Shown: positions 11,604 to 25,500, counted from the first letter of the stretch. The stretch: 64,000 nt of DNA from Melampsora larici-populina 98AG31 (GCF_000204055.1 NW_006768805.1:139307-203306); one strand, 5' to 3'. Made by a program: numbers and translations. Notes: generated from the sequence alone by a model not told the origin.

Positions 11604-12154
11604 ATCATAGGTGTACAATTATCCAATTGGAGACAGTTTTCTCGAATCTCGAGGTTTTCCTTGGGAATCACTGTTTCATTGTCTCAAGGCATTTTCATGT
11701 TGCGATGACTAATCTGTAATGATGGAAGCAAATCAAGTGTTATACTTTTCTCCTGAGGGTTGACCCATGATTGACTTGATGGTAATGATAATCACCATGT
11801 TTCATTTCTCCTCGAGAATTGATGTCAGTACAGTCTCCAAAATTGATAGTACACAGCCGCAGGAAGAAAGTGAACAATGTCATAAAGATGGAACTTGGAT
11901 CATTGCACAATTTTATACCAGAAGGTAGAAAGAAAAGAAACACCCATGAGTCATCATTTCTCAGAAAAACAATGAAAGCTGTAGTTGATTTTGTAGAAAA
12001 GCAGACAACATAATATCCAGTGAAATCAAGAATGCGAGATATATGTACAATTGACGTGAGTCGAAAAAGAGAGGATTGTTTATAAACTGAAGCAAAGTGC
12101 ATCGATCAGTGTCTGTAGATGTGATGAGCTATGATATCACGCAGTTATCCGTCG
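11604..12154. other. Intergenic region between convergent genes
   Basis: A 550-bp stretch with overlapping open frames on both strands and no recognisable product. It must hold two 3' untranslated regions. Confidence 0.4.
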
Positions 12155-13873
12155 TCACTCTATACGAGTGGAGACAATAACCTTACGAGACTCAAGCTCC
12201 GATGGACTGAGCAAGGGTCCATTATCGACACACAAGATCTAAGTAAGAGAGTGAACCAAAAACTGTAATCAGTGATATTGTCACTTTCCTAAGTAAAAAC
12301 CCAGAGACTGACCTGATATTGATCACGTCTACTGAGAGATTTGATAGACACCCTGAATGGAGCCAAAAGTTTACTATGCTGTGAGAGATCAAGGATAGGT
12401 TCAGGATTTTGTGATGAATCATTGCTAGACTTTAGTCGCTTCAATGAGAATAGATTCGACCGAGAGGTCATAAATCCTGAAATGGAAATACAGAAAGGTT
12501 GAGATAGTTTCAACAAGGAGGACGTGTTAGTGACTCGAAGATGATGTCACATACCGCAAAGCGATTTTAGTGCCGTCGGTACTGCCCTAATGGAAAACAA
12601 TGCGAAGTCAGTCCCAATTATGCTAGTAGGAGAATTCATCGGTCTTTATTGATAGAGTGATTGCAGATGACACGAGGGATGTGCAAGATAGGTTTTACAA
12701 ACTTTGCAGGATCAAAGATCAATAGGTTTTCATTGCCTTGTGTATCGGTCTCAAAACCCACAATGGTACGACTATGGCCGGCGTGTTGAAGGTAGAGGGG
12801 CATCTTATCAGTGTTTATGATAGAGCTCACATGACCTGATGCGGATCCATTGGCTGGAGTGTTCGAGGAAACAGAGGTTCCATTGAAATATGCTGTATTA
12901 TAGTAAAGAGGAATGCATATCAGTAATCGGACCACGGAAATTTGATCAACATGACTGGAGGGATTGATGTGCACCGCGGACCCAATTAGTCAATCCAAGA
13001 TGAGTACCCTTGGGTCCGGTGGGATTTGGAAAATCGATGACTCGGGCACTGTTCCAGACAAAAAGATCGAGAAGAGCAAAATCAGAATGAATTGAACTTC
13101 AAAAATGTAAGATAATGATTCTTGAATTGCAAAAGTGATTTGACGAACCGTATTCGTAAACTTGTAAAGGCCACATAAGCTTCAGTAGTACCAATCCATT
13201 TCTTTTTTCCAACTAGCTTGTGAGAGAAACTGTCAGCGCCAGGTGTATCAAAACCTTTCTTCCAGGCTTCTTCGATGATTCTCTGCCAGCTTTGGATACT
13301 AGGTATCTCAATTGGGTCTCCCACATTATGACTCGTTGATGGGCGTTTGTTAGATAGTTCAGCTTGAAGAGGAGATTGAGAATTGAGCTCAGGATGAGAG
13401 GTCAAGGCTTGTCGGTAGGCTTCAAGGTGTCTGACGGCAGAAAAGAGCATCTGAATATTTCGATAACCACATCCCCATGTCAAATCGCTTGCTCCACGAT
13501 CAGTGAGTGATGAAGAAGTCCGGATATATAGGACGTCGGGATTGCAGACAACGGCAGAGCGAATTCGACCGTCGCTAATCGATTGGACTAATAGTTTTTC
13601 GATATGGATAAGTAAGTTTGCTACTCCATTGACTTGAGATTTACTGGTAGGCTTAATGCTGGGGTTCTGTTTAGGTTTTGTTGTAGTAGAAGACGGTAAG
13701 ATTTCTATTTCATCACTTGTGTCTGAGGCGTTATGGGGTGCTGCAGGGAATGGTGGTATGTGATCTTCACCAAGACAGGCCGAGACATGCGCTTCCTTGT
13801 TGGTAGCTTCATCCCATGGTTGATTACAGACTGGACAGTAAGGAATTGGTTGGTCGAATCCGAATTGATCCAT
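12155..13873 (-). CDS. Zinc-finger ubiquitin peptidase, ZUFSP/ZUP1-like (peptidase C78)
   Basis: Six exons (13873-13149, 13048-12975, 12892-12703, 12586-12555, 12476-12313, 12238-12155) join in phase into 422 aa. The N-terminus carries a zinc-finger-like CPVCNQPW...HVSAC (residues 13-33). The C78 core follows: DLTWGCGYRN with the candidate catalytic Cys, a conserved GPKGTHLGLTNWVR block, and GHSRTIVGF...LLIFDP with the candidate catalytic His and Asp. In its family ZUFSP removes Lys63-linked ubiquitin during DNA repair, while UfSP relatives process UFM1. The zinc finger favours ZUFSP. The gene is divergent from the helicase gene, 224 bp away. It appears intact. Confidence 0.88.
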
Positions 13874-14097
13874 GAATTAAATTCGAAAGACTTTGAGCTA
13901 CTTTTGGGAATGATAGGGTCTGAGAACTCTTTGTCTGTCTTTATACTACAGGATATTAGCATAGTCGGGACCGGTCAATACATGCTAATACCGCGTGGAT
14001 ATATAAACAACTTCAAACTCAGTGTGGACCACCAGAAAATCATTTTCTAGTCTACATTCTTCGTAAACCAAATCGCACACCCATATTGGATAACATC

Positions 14098-17000
14098 ATG
14101 TCCACCAACACTGGTCTCGATAAATGGCTAAAGGCCCAGCTCAGACTCCTCAGATTAGAGCGTGACTCTGAAAAAGTCGAATTTGATCTTCTGACATCCG
14201 ATAAAGTCAAACAAGGACAGACTAAACTTCTGGAGCGAATGGGTATATCCATTGGTGGTTTAGGAGTCAAATCGACTTCCATCGGGTTGGGGGGCAAGAC
14301 GTCAGTGAATGTCTCTCAACCAATGCCGAATGTCGAAAGGACTCGTCGAGTTTCGATGTCCTATTTCGCTGTCAGCGGCACTGATTGAAGTCATACTTTT
14401 TATAAACCATCTGTACCATAACACGGAACTCGCACGCTTTTGCGCATGATAAAACATTTAAACGAGGCAATGATGTAGTACCATTGAACTTGAGCGACCA
14501 GCCCAATACCACACAGACCCCAAAATCCCGTACCATACGTTTCGACCCGGCTTGCCCGCTGGTATCATCGATCACGACCTTAGTTCCGGAAAGGCAAAAG
14601 GTGTCAATACCAAGACATCAAAATTAGATAAGATCACAATCATAGAAGGGGTTGTTTCAAAAGTATCCGATACTTCTATCACTTTATTCTTGAGCTCTAA
14701 TCAAGATTCGAACCCACCCGAATTACCTGCTCGATGTCGTATGTTTGTAATATTTCACGATGGTTTCGAGACTGGGCAGTTGAAAGTCTGACCTTGACTT
14801 CAATTTTACAAATTTGAAGCATAAAGTTGGCAGACACCGGGACTTTTGACAGGTAGAATCTTTGGCTAGAATGCTACATTGACGGTCATTTAACTGGGTA
14901 AAATCCTTGAACACATTCCGCCTGACACCATAGATTGGAGAGCACAATTGAGACCTTGAGGATCTCCTGTGAAGCGGAGGGTATCATTGAGCCGTCCGAA
15001 GATACGCACAAGGACAAGGCTCCCGAAGATACGCAGAAGGACAAGACGGAGTCGACCAATCAGGGTGCGCTTTGGTACCACCGCATTCACCTTGTTTATT
15101 CTCCCATGTCTCTGCAAGATCTAGCATCAAGACACCCTCAGACACCCCGAATCCATGTCTTGAATGATCAAAATATTGATCAAAACATTAATTCTCTCCT
15201 GGGCGATTCTTCAGACGCAGCCACTTCCAAACCGACCCTGAAAACGGTTCGCTGCTCACGAATCTCACTCACGCCTGTGATGCGCGTTCTCCTGGGCATT
15301 GATCCTCTGGAATCAGTAAGATTTCTCTTTACTTCTAGGTCTTACACCTATCATTGACCGTGATTCATGGTGTCATTATCCAGATCGAAATTCCTACAGC
15401 AACGCCAGAAAATGCATTAGGTTTGAATGATTCACAGCAGCGTGCCGTACGGCATGCACTCTCTCCGGCGCCCATCACCCTCGTCTTTGGACCACCTGGT
15501 TAGAGTCAAACTTTCTTGTTCAACTCCTCGTACCAATACATTATCCGGCTTGTGTAGGTACTGGAAAAACGCATACCCTGGTTAGTATCATATCAGCTTT
15601 GCATGCACGAGGGGACCGAATCTTAATTGCCGCCGCGTCAAATCTAGCTATTGGTACGATTGTTTCTCTTTGAGGGTGAAACTCTTATATCTGACTCTTT
15701 TCGATTCTAGACAACATCGCCGAAAGACTTTTAGCAAAGCAACTTCCACTTACTCGTTTAGGTCATCCGGCTCGAGTCCTTGACTCTTTATCACAGTCTA
15801 CACTAGATCATCAGTGTAATACTTTTGATGGATCTGAAATCATCAGAGATTTAAAGGTCGAAATCAATGGAAAGCTCAATAAGCTTTCTGCGCAAGGTAA
15901 GGATAAGCTTCGAGGGAAAGCTAGATCGACTGTTTATATGGATATCAAAGACCTTCGAAAAGATTACCGACAACGCGAAAGGAAACATACGGATGGGATC
16001 ATCAAACAAGCACGGATCGTATGCGCGACCACACATGGGTGAGTATTATGATTGGTCAGCCACGCTATTGGGAGTGTTAATTAAGCAGGGATTTGGTCAT
16101 TTCTTGTCAGGGCTGGATCCCGTCAGTTAGAAAACCAGGTGTTTGATGTGGTGATAATTGATGTGAGGTTATTTTTCGAGTGAGCTTTCAAGCCCACCAG
16201 TCTCACATTTTGATATTTTCGATTTTTAGGAATCTACGCAGGCCTATGAAGCTGTAAGCATTTGAGAATTTCAAGCACAAAGCTATCCGATCTCAGCGCT
16301 CACTTGAAGATGTATCGATTTACAGGCATGTTGGATTCCGATACTGAAGTCTAAAAGCAAGGTCATTTTGGCAGGTGATCCACTGCAATTACCGCCCACA
16401 ATAAAGTCGAACAAACATGAATCCGTATGTGATTCTAACTGCTCGACAGATCGGTGGTCATCCTCTGATTTTCTACAAATGAATCCAGACGGCCTCGAAA
16501 TCTAAAACGCAAAAATCATCATCCAAAGAAAAGCCCAAGGGGAAGGGAAAGAAAGATCATGGAGAGGGTACCAAATGTGGTAAGGGCAAGAAAGAGGGTG
16601 ATAAAGGCACAGAAAAGGAATCTCCTGATCCCGAACATCCCAAGGCTGATAAGATAAATGTCAAGTTGGACGATCAAACGGGCTTAGAAATGAACGATCT
16701 TAGTGACGATGAAAGCGAAGAAGAAAGTTTATCAGAAAGAGTGGGAGCCTTAACTGATCTAGAAACAACCGGAAAACCAACGACCAAAGAAAAACCAACT
16801 CGACGTGGTTTCTTTATGATGAAACCTCCGAAATCACTCGAAGTGACAATGTTTGATAGGCTACTGAAGAGCAATACTTCCATCAGTTGTCTTCTTGATG
16901 TGCAATATGTAAGAAACGCATTGTTCAGTTTCTAGCTACGCATATAGCGAGTGAGCTCACATGTGTAATTTTGCTTCTTTCAAACTCCAGCGGATGCACA

Positions 17001-18108
17001 GTATGATAATGGAATTTCCTTCAAAACAGCTGTATAAGGGAAAATTAAAAGCTGCCGAATCTGTAGCCGGGCATCTTCTCAAAGATCTTCCAAATGTCTC
17101 AGAAAGCGATAATGATGGAATTGCAGACCCAGTCCTGTTTATTGATAGTGAGTCAAAGGAAAGAAGAAGTGATCGTAACATCTGATTGACTCGGAATCAC
17201 TTGGCTAGCTGCTGGTAGTCATATGCATGATAGGATTGCAGAGGAAGGAGGTGATGGTAGTGTTATGAATGAAAACGAAGCAAATCTGGTCGTGAAGCAA
17301 GTCACAGATTTTGTAAGTTTTTTCTTTTGAAGTCATGCGAATTGATCACATATTTGTATTCATGCTTTGTTCCCATTTTTTAGTTGGAGGCGGGTCTTCT
17401 TCCGGAACAGATCATGGTTTTATCACCCTGTAAGTCTCAAATTGATTCCTTTGCAGTAAGAGTCTGGACTTGCCTTTGTGGAATCTTCCAATTACAGATA
17501 TAGTGACAAACATGTTGATTCTTTTGAATTAAAGACTCGGCACAAGTAGCTCTATTGTCATCTCTGTTGAAATCTTTGTACCCCACACTGGCGATTGGTT
17601 CAATAGACTCATGTCAAGGTAAGACCTAGTAATCCTTAGATCTGATACCGTATGATCAATGATGAAAGAGAATGCTTTTACAGGACGCGAGAATGAAGCA
17701 GTGATCCTATCTTTGGTGAGGAGTAATACCGAAGGCGTGGTTGGATTTTTACATGAGACGCGCCGTCTTAATGGTCAGTTTTACTTCTTACTTACAAGAA
17801 ATCTATTGTGATATATGGCTCATAAATCTGTTGCATCAACCATCATGGGTTTGATATCATTTAAATATATAACTGGATTTGAATCAAAGTGGCAATGACA
17901 CGAGCCAAGCGAAGTTTAACTATCATAGGTGATTCAGATACCCTGTCAAAGGGGGGAGATTTTTTAAAAGTAAGTAGAAACCAAAGTTTTGATCGTTGAT
18001 AGGAAGAATCGCGTTGTATGGCAGAAAGTTTGACTGATATTTATCTATTTTCAGAAATGGATGGATTGGTTAGAAAATAATGCTGAGGTTCGTGTTGCAG
18101 ATTCATAA
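14098..18108 (+). CDS. HCS1: SF1 DNA/RNA helicase, Hcs1 / SMUBP2 (IGHMBP2) family
   Basis: This is an intron-rich gene. From about 14935 on, successive exons encode the SF1B helicase core. [11 protein letters not shown] is Walker A, with an intron inside the GPPG codons (15499-15557). Then come [28 protein letters not shown] (motif II, DEST instead of DEAA/DEAD), [14 protein letters not shown] (motif III), [32 protein letters not shown] (motif V) and [15 protein letters not shown] (motif VI). A Lys/Glu-rich insert sits between motifs III and IV (about 16490-16800). The stop is at 18106-18108. The N-terminal beta-barrel region ([23 protein letters not shown]) is recognisable, but between 14370 and 14935 I could not join its pieces without stops or frame changes. 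That part may be mis-spliced in my model or damaged. Confidence 0.85.
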
Positions 18109-18568
18109 AGCAAATCTGAATTCGTCATCCAAGAAAGTCCAATGAGCTATCAAGATTGGATGCATAGAAAATTTTGAAAATATCATAGTACTTGTTTATC
18201 ATTGAATTGGACTGGGTATTTATGATTGACTTGATGATATCCAGGATGTTACTATAGCATAAATAATGACTAAAACGTGTAACAATCTTTGTTCCATCTT
18301 CTCATCTGACCCTCATAGATTAAGCACTGACACTTGTTAGAACTTGTATAGATTGGCCTTCACCTTTGAGCAATTGACCTCTCTTTTGTGATCTTTTGAT
18401 CAGAATCCTTTTGTCAGAGGTCAAATTCATTTTCGTAATCTTACAGAACACCCTTCGTGCCGGTTGCTTATACCACACCAAGTGGAGCCTTGTGGTCCTT
18501 GAACACCAAATTCAGATCTGTCAACCAATCAGAGATCCTCAGCGTCTTAGTCTTTTTGAGGCCATATC
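18109..18568. other. Flank between the helicase gene and the large transposon
   Basis: No gene was recognised. This is the unique-looking left flank of the KDZ element; its last bases before the inverted end are GCCATATC. Confidence 0.4.
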
Positions 18569-18830
18569 CACCTGTACACTTAAGTATGTACCCTATACCA
18601 TAGGGTCATACAGACGTCTGTATGACCCAATGGCATTCGAGTCTGACTGCCAAGATGAATCAACATCTTAAGAAGCATCTTGAAGGGTTCCAAATTTGGC
18701 TAAGTCACCTTTTTCCTTAGGGAAACCAAGACCAGCCCCGAATCCCCACAAGATACAGCCCACCATGTTAGCAAAAGTCTACCACCCTTCGACTTTTGCC
18801 CACCAGCTCAGCAAATACCCAGCACCGACT
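18569..18830 (+). repeat. Left terminal inverted repeat of the KDZ element
   Basis: Begins CACCTGTACACTTAAGTATG and aligns, with scattered mismatches, to the complement of about 35945-36202. It includes a near-palindrome of its own (CATACAGACGTCTGTATG at 18608-18625). Confidence 0.8.
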
Positions 18831-19260
18831 AACTGAAGTTCAACCGACACCTTGAATCTTTGTCTAGCCACTCAGCTATATGCCAACCACCCGTCAAATT
18901 TACATTCACCCTTCCAACATAACTACACCACCCGTATGGTGACCCTACTTTCAAACCTCACCACCCCCCTCCGACATTACCCATCTATCTACACAAACAC
19001 CACCGTATCAATATTCACCCACCACCCTTTCTTACATAATCACCAACATCAACCACCCCAGTCCCAACATTACACCGTACCCTAACCACACACCCCTCAA
19101 CCAAGCAACTCACCTACAATCATCCATCCTTTTTCACAAATCATTCAAAAGAAATCAACCTTGACAGTCATCTACCCCTCTTGATAACCATTCTCACCCC
19201 CCCATGTCGTCTACCACCTCAGCATCCAACAATTGTCCTAGCCTTCAACCACCCCCCCAC
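18750..19260 (+). repeat. Subterminal CCACC motif cluster, left
   Basis: CCACC, CACCAC or ACCACCC recurs roughly every 15-40 bp on the plus strand across this stretch, continuing into the 5' part of the FAR1-OTU gene. The mirror cluster (GGTGG on the plus strand) lies at 35610-36020. Subterminal arrays of short motifs are transposase-binding sites in several DNA transposon families; that role is inferred here. Confidence 0.6.
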
Positions 19261-22144
19261 GACCTTGTCACCGCCTCGCTTGCCGAAATGCAGACCCAGC
19301 TCCAAGCACACGCAGCTGCCAATGGATACAAAATCGCCACACAATCATCAGAAGGCACCAGCATACGTTACAAGTGCCATTGATCAGGTCATAAACCCGG
19401 GCCCAATTCAAGATCCCTCAAAACGAATTGTCCTTTTGCCTTCAAGGTTTTGCAGATCGTCCCTTCTTCAGTACCCGATTACCTTCAAGCATTAGCACTG
19501 TAAGGTTCTCTATTCTGGGAACCTTCACTGAGGGCACTGAAGTCTCACGGGTGGTTTATCACAACCACTGAAAACTAATCTAGAACTCGAGTATGTCACC
19601 GCCTCGCTCGCCGAAATGCAGACCCAGCTCCAAGCACACGCAGCTGCCAATGGATACAAAATCGCCACACGATCATCAGAAGGCACCAGCATACGTTACA
19701 AGTGCCATCGATCAGGTCATAAACCCGGGCCCAATTCAAGATCCCTCAAAACGAATTGTCCTTTCGCCTTCAAGGTTTTGCAGATCGTCCCTTCTTCAGT
19801 ACCCGATTACCTTCAAGCATTAGCACTCAATGGAAACGAATCGAAATTACCTCCAATCGGCAGCTGGACCATTCACATCCAGAATCCAAATCACAATCAC
19901 GAACCGATTGGTTTCAAGGTAACATACTTGTATGATCTTACCCAGTCAAGTCAAACTGACACTCATCTCTCAACGCTATGAACTTTGCAGCCACATCATG
20001 CAGAGTCACATGACATGTCTTTGTCTTTGGCAGTGATCAATCAACGCTCGACCATGGCAAGTCAGTTCCGTTAGTAGTAATCTCACATTGGCCTGTTGGT
20101 TTATGAAGTATCATTCAGGTATCCGATAGGCTTTCACGACTTCCGCACCAACTTTGGGCACAGGCCCTTGATGAGATTGATCACGTACTCGCCAAATATT
20201 GTATCCTCAAACCACCAATATCAGCCATTCCATCATCTGCGACAGATATCATTCGACTCTCAGAAACGAATACAAGTCAAGAAACCCTTGCCAGTCATCT
20301 AGACCCCACCAACTCCTTCATAGGCACTTCCAAAGCTTCCATCACATCATTATCAGTAGTCGGTACCCCTCATTTTTAACTCTCACGTCTTTAACTCTTG
20401 GATTAAACTGACCTTATTGATATGTCATTGTTTTTATAGACAAATACCAGTCGGACGGAAGATATACCTCAACCCATCAGGAAGAAACCAAAAAATGCCC
20501 AGCCTACCTCTCCTCAAAAGCCAGATTTGACAATCACAGGCACCAGTCACCTTCTGTCATTCCTCCCACCTCAAATACCTGCTCGATCATCACCACCCCC
20601 TCCCTTGTTGATACCGTCACCACCTGTCGCGACTAATCCACACTCGGAACTGTCGCCTCCACATCCACCTTCACTTACACCACACTTCGCACGCAAATCC
20701 GACTCAGCCAAGGTCCCACAAAACCCTCCTCTTCGTCCCTGTTTGGTCGATTACGAGTCGGAGCCCGCTGATGAAACCGAGACCTTTGTGAGCTAGCAAA
20801 ACTACTTCATTCCTTTCTACTCTTTTTTTGGAACGTAATCCATAAGAGTTGAAGATATTGACAGGCGTATATTGCATTACAGCCTTCCCCAAACCTCAGT
20901 GCAACGGATTCACCAGATGAGGTGAGTTACCCAATCGAACAATTTTTCACCTTTTTCACCTTGTCGGATTCATGTTCATTACTTGGACTAACACACGGCA
21001 TCTTTTGAAGCTACCTTCTATCGACCTGGCGAATATAGAACCCATCTTACCACAGCTTTCACCCTCGCCTGGTAATCTCGACGATGCGGACGGAAGCTTC
21101 CAATTGGAAAGCCTGTTGCCACGTCCACACCTGACTCAGCCAGACAAAATCGCACCGATTTTACCTGTACTAGAACCATCCACCAAAGTAAGTAGAATTC
21201 AAAAATACCCCGGTCTCATACCAAGAAGTACTTTCTCACAACTGTTGTCGTATCAATTTGTAGATCAAGAATCCAAAACATAAGGATAAACCGTCCAAGA
21301 CTCGGCCTGCTGAAGGTCAGAATGACTTGAACCTTTGTAGATCAACCAGACAACAAGTTGCCGATCCCCTTCCGGTATGTGGTGTTCGCCGGTCGACGCG
21401 TACACGCACCTCCAAAAATGTGTGTACGTCCCTTTCAAAACACCTGCGACCTTGCCTCATGGTTATTGATTATGCCAGAGCCCACAGGACAAGTGTGTAC
21501 CTCATTGGCTTCATGAGTATGTAGATTTTGTGTCAGACCCTCGTGGTGATGGTCATTGTGGATATCGCGCGATCGCTATTAGTCTTGGACGAACTGAAGG
21601 CGAATGGATTTTGGTGCGAGAAGAGCTTATTGGCGAGCTCGAGTCCAAAGCCGATTTCTATGAATCACACTTGGCAGCACGGAAGTATGGCGCTGGTGGT
21701 GTAGCTGAACACATTGCAGTACTCAGAACGCAAAGGGAAACCGTGTTGGATAACCAATCATTGTGGCTCAATTCGGCAGCGATGTTATATATCATTGCAT
21801 CAACATACAAACGGCCGTTCTGCGTCTATGGTGAAGGACCAGGTTGTTTTTCTGCACTACCTCTGGAAGGTCCTGTGAATGACAACCCACCCATATATCT
21901 ATGTTACGACCAGGAAGGTCATCATTTTTTGTCTTTGTCCCTCAAGTCCTCTCAGTGTGTCCCTATCCCTAATCCCTGGAAAGAATGGTATAAACTCGCC
22001 AAGCCGGACGCGATAGCGTGGTGTGATATGTATGATTCCCACTTTAAGAAATTTGATAATTGTATCCGACCTATTTTAGTTAAAGAATATCCATGCTTGT
22101 ACGGTACCAAAGAACCTGTAGACCTTGTGTCAGATAGTGATTAG
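19204..22144 (+). CDS. FAR1-type zinc finger + OTU cysteine protease fusion protein
   Basis: The N-terminal part (exon near 19587-19918) carries a FAR1/WRKY-GCM1-like finger: YKCHRSG, TNCPFAFK and NHNHEP supply Cys, Cys and a His-x-His. A low-complexity Pro/Ser-rich middle follows over several exons (about 20090-21420). The last exon (21488-22144) is an OTU domain: SDPRGDGHCGYRAI with the Asp and catalytic Cys, and EGHHFLSLSLK with the His. OTU proteases cleave ubiquitin; FAR1 fingers bind DNA and are common in transposon proteins. The finger exon is duplicated in the DNA (see 19263-19500), and the first copy has a stop codon, so it must be skipped or sit within an intron. The exon joins around 20040-20120 are not resolved. 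Confidence 0.7.
19263..19500 (+). repeat. Duplicated FAR1-finger exon, copy with stop codon
   Basis: About 237 bp repeated almost identically at 19587-19824. In this upstream copy the CGA codon of KCHRSG is TGA, a C-to-T change, and the copy runs into unrelated sequence at its 3' end. It may be spliced out as part of a first intron (donor GTCACC at about 19266, acceptor CTCGAG before 19587). Confidence 0.75.
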
Positions 22145-22520
22145 TTTGATTAGTTTGAAATGTAGTTTGTAACTTTTTGTCTTCACCAGTAAGCCATTCA
22201 ACGATATGTATGTTGAACCTTTACATAATTTGTATGTGGAGGTTGAACCTCCCATTCAAGAGTCGAAGGTTGACCAAGGTGATTGACTTGTTTATACTTC
22301 AAGCAACTCTCATACAAATGTATACAACAAATTTCTTATGTTGTATTCATTTATCTATATTTGTTGTTAGATATCAAACAATGTATTTAAAAATGAAGAC
22401 AATAGCATTAAAGGATGATGTTCAATGAATGATATTACACATATAATACGTATCATTTACAATCTTATAATGGATATTGAAACCCAAACTGGTAAATTAA
22501 CATGAATCAATTGCTTATAC

Positions 22521-25500
22521 CTAATCTCTCAATAGCCATTCACCATTCATGTCGTACCACTGATCATAAAACAAGTCTTCCTCATCCTCATACATTTCGG
22601 GCTCCTCCGCCTGAATAACCGTGGTCATTTCTGTCCACTCTTCATTTACCCAGTCACAAACCTTCTTCCACCCCTGTTGAAGTTCAAGGTCGAGTGGGTT
22701 GCAGCCTGGTAAATACTGGCAAGTATCGACTAGCTGATGTTTAAGATCCCGCCAGTTCTTCCACAATTTACAGGTCCTCTTGGCGACGATCTTGTACAGA
22801 GCTGACAACCTAGCCTTCTCGTCTACTTCTTCAGCTGAAAGGTTTTGACATTAGTTGCTGGAACCATGTAAATGGGAATGAAAATACCGCGGACCTTGTT
22901 GCATTGTAATCTTTAATCCCATGATGCGCTGGTGATATTCAATTGCCCAACCCATCATATGGCGTGACTCTCGCGCGAGTCGCCGCAGCTCCTCCTGGGC
23001 TCCCCTTCGCGCCAAGAAGGCAGTTATACCACGCCTGATTCGCTCGGACTCTGCCTCTTTGCCCGGCAGTACTTCATCTTCACCTCGGTTCCAGAATGGA
23101 TCATCAGGTTCCATGGACTCGATGGTATCAAAGTCCGGAAGTTCCACTCGCCGACGTCTAGGATAATCTGTGTGGTATTTTTGTACCCGACGCTTATAAG
23201 TGTTGTACTTATCTCGTAAGTTTCTTAGTTTATCACCACATTGGCGTGTCGTTTGCTGCTGCTGTCTCGTACCTGTAGTGTAAGAGATGATCTAGCCATT
23301 TGGTAAAATGGATCATCAAATCAAATGACACACCTTCGTTGCGATGCTGACGCAGTCTGGCTTCAATCACACCAACTCTAGCTTCGTACATCTTGCCTCG
23401 TGCAATTGATATTGCTAGAATCGCATTGGTTTGAGTGGCTGATAATCACCACGTCAACTTATCATCCATATGTAGGTACGCGAATGACCGCTCGACATAA
23501 CTGTGACACCCAACATCCCTCGAAACTCATTACCACCAAGTTCATTCGCCACGGCTTTGATGCGTTCTTCAAAGTCAACCACTGTCCCTGGTAGCGCTAC
23601 TAGCTCTCTGCGCTCGGCCTGAGTCCTTGCTCGGCGGCGTGCGTTTTGCAGGCTGTCAAGTCGTTTCCTGCGATTTTAAGGGATGTGTAAGTATGAAAGG
23701 TAAGTACCTTGTAAACTAACTAGGCATCCACTTACAGAGAAACATGGAGTCCTTCCTCCAACTCCAGTAATAAACTTATCTTATCCCTTTTCTCACTCTT
23801 CGATTCCTCGATGATATCCAGGTGACGTGCTCTTTGGGCCATCCACTGGCCCTCAAGATATGCAGCGTCTCGGCCAGGGCACCCATCACCCGGTGATATC
23901 AGCGTCTTGAGTGTAACTTCAGCCTCTTCAAGACGCTGCCACTGCAGACATTTTTCGGGTTCCCCAAGTGGGCAGGGAAAAATGATTGGGAGTATGATTT
24001 GTCATAAAATGGTCTATCACTCCACACCTGAGCCATAACACCCACACTACATATGTGTAGCAGGCTCAGTGAATATGTGGTTATCATGTACATACAGTTC
24101 TGCTCAGTTATCTGCTCATCAGGACAAGTTATTCATATGTAATACATGCTGTAACTTCTTTCAGATTGAAAAAAGCTTCCAAAAGATTGACTACATACAC
24201 TGACTCAATGTTTTGGTGTGATCTCATCAACTCAACTGCATGTAACACACTTTCTGTTACTAAGACATAGCTTCAACAATATTGCCTGAGCAGCTACAGA
24301 ATTATATGTAGTGAATTTTTGGGAAAAAAATTTCAAAGTCGAAAAAGTTACATGTGGTATAACTTGTGATTTATTTATTCTGATGGGCAAAAAACTGAGC
24401 AGACCTGTATGTACATGATAGACAACTATTGACTTAGCTTGCTGCACATATGTAGTGTGGGTGAAATGGCCCAGGTGTGCAGTATTAGATTCTTTTATGA
24501 AAAACTGTACTATTAATCATTTTCCTCTGCCAAATTGGGGAAGTTGAATGATGTTTACAGTGTGCCTGGCCTCTGTCTTCTTCCGCCGAAGATGTTTGAC
24601 TGTCACGAGTTGTGCACTGTCAGCACACTTTGTTTCGATGAGAAGTAGATAATAAGAACAAATGAAATTACATACCGGATTCATGCCGAAGCTGTGCATT
24701 AGCATGTGACGACCGCAAATCAATTGCGTTGACCCGGTGTTGTGGGGTGGCATATCTTAGAGGTGCGACAAGAGGATTGAGGCCTGACCACACCCTCTCG
24801 GACCCTTCGCCATCAGACAGGCCCCAGCCTGGATTGAGCCGAGGATTCCACAGCAACTGGCATCCCCACCTATGCACATATGCGTGGAACACACTGGTCC
24901 CAAATCGGATTCGACCATTTAACTGATCCTGTTGAAATGTTCCACGCTTCAAAAGGGTTTATGAGAATGATTAACAAAAATATGAGTCACCAATCAAGCA
25001 TATTCGCTCACCTTTTCAATCCCAACTTGCATTGTACACCCAATGTCATACAAGAAACCTACACGTCGAGGAGTAGCACTGTGGTTGCGAGTCAAGTCGA
25101 GCATCCACTTGATTAATGAATAGCTGTAGTGCAGCCTGAAATACATTTGTTTTAATTTACATCTTGATATATATTTAAAACATATAATGATCCACTCACT
25201 TTTCACCGCTTTGCACAATATTAGCAAACCTAAGGGAATGATCATGTCGGCATACCATGCCCATTAGCCCCGTTTCATCACAACCTGCCCAATGCCCTTT
25301 CCCGCGTGTATCGTTGGCTGCGGTGTGTTGATCGGCACACGCTTGCTGTGGTATAATGTGACCGGATCAATAGGGCTCCTGAATAAAATATTATCATGGA
25401 ACAACTCTTACAAAATCATCATCAGCATGTCCATCGAGTTGACCACGCATCTCGTTAACTTGTTCATCCGGAAGAAATAGAGGTGGCATCTTCATAGCTT

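Noticed and set aside
19202..19500. Separate short gene for a truncated finger protein
   Set aside because: It is the duplicated finger exon with a stop codon; nothing supports an independent gene.
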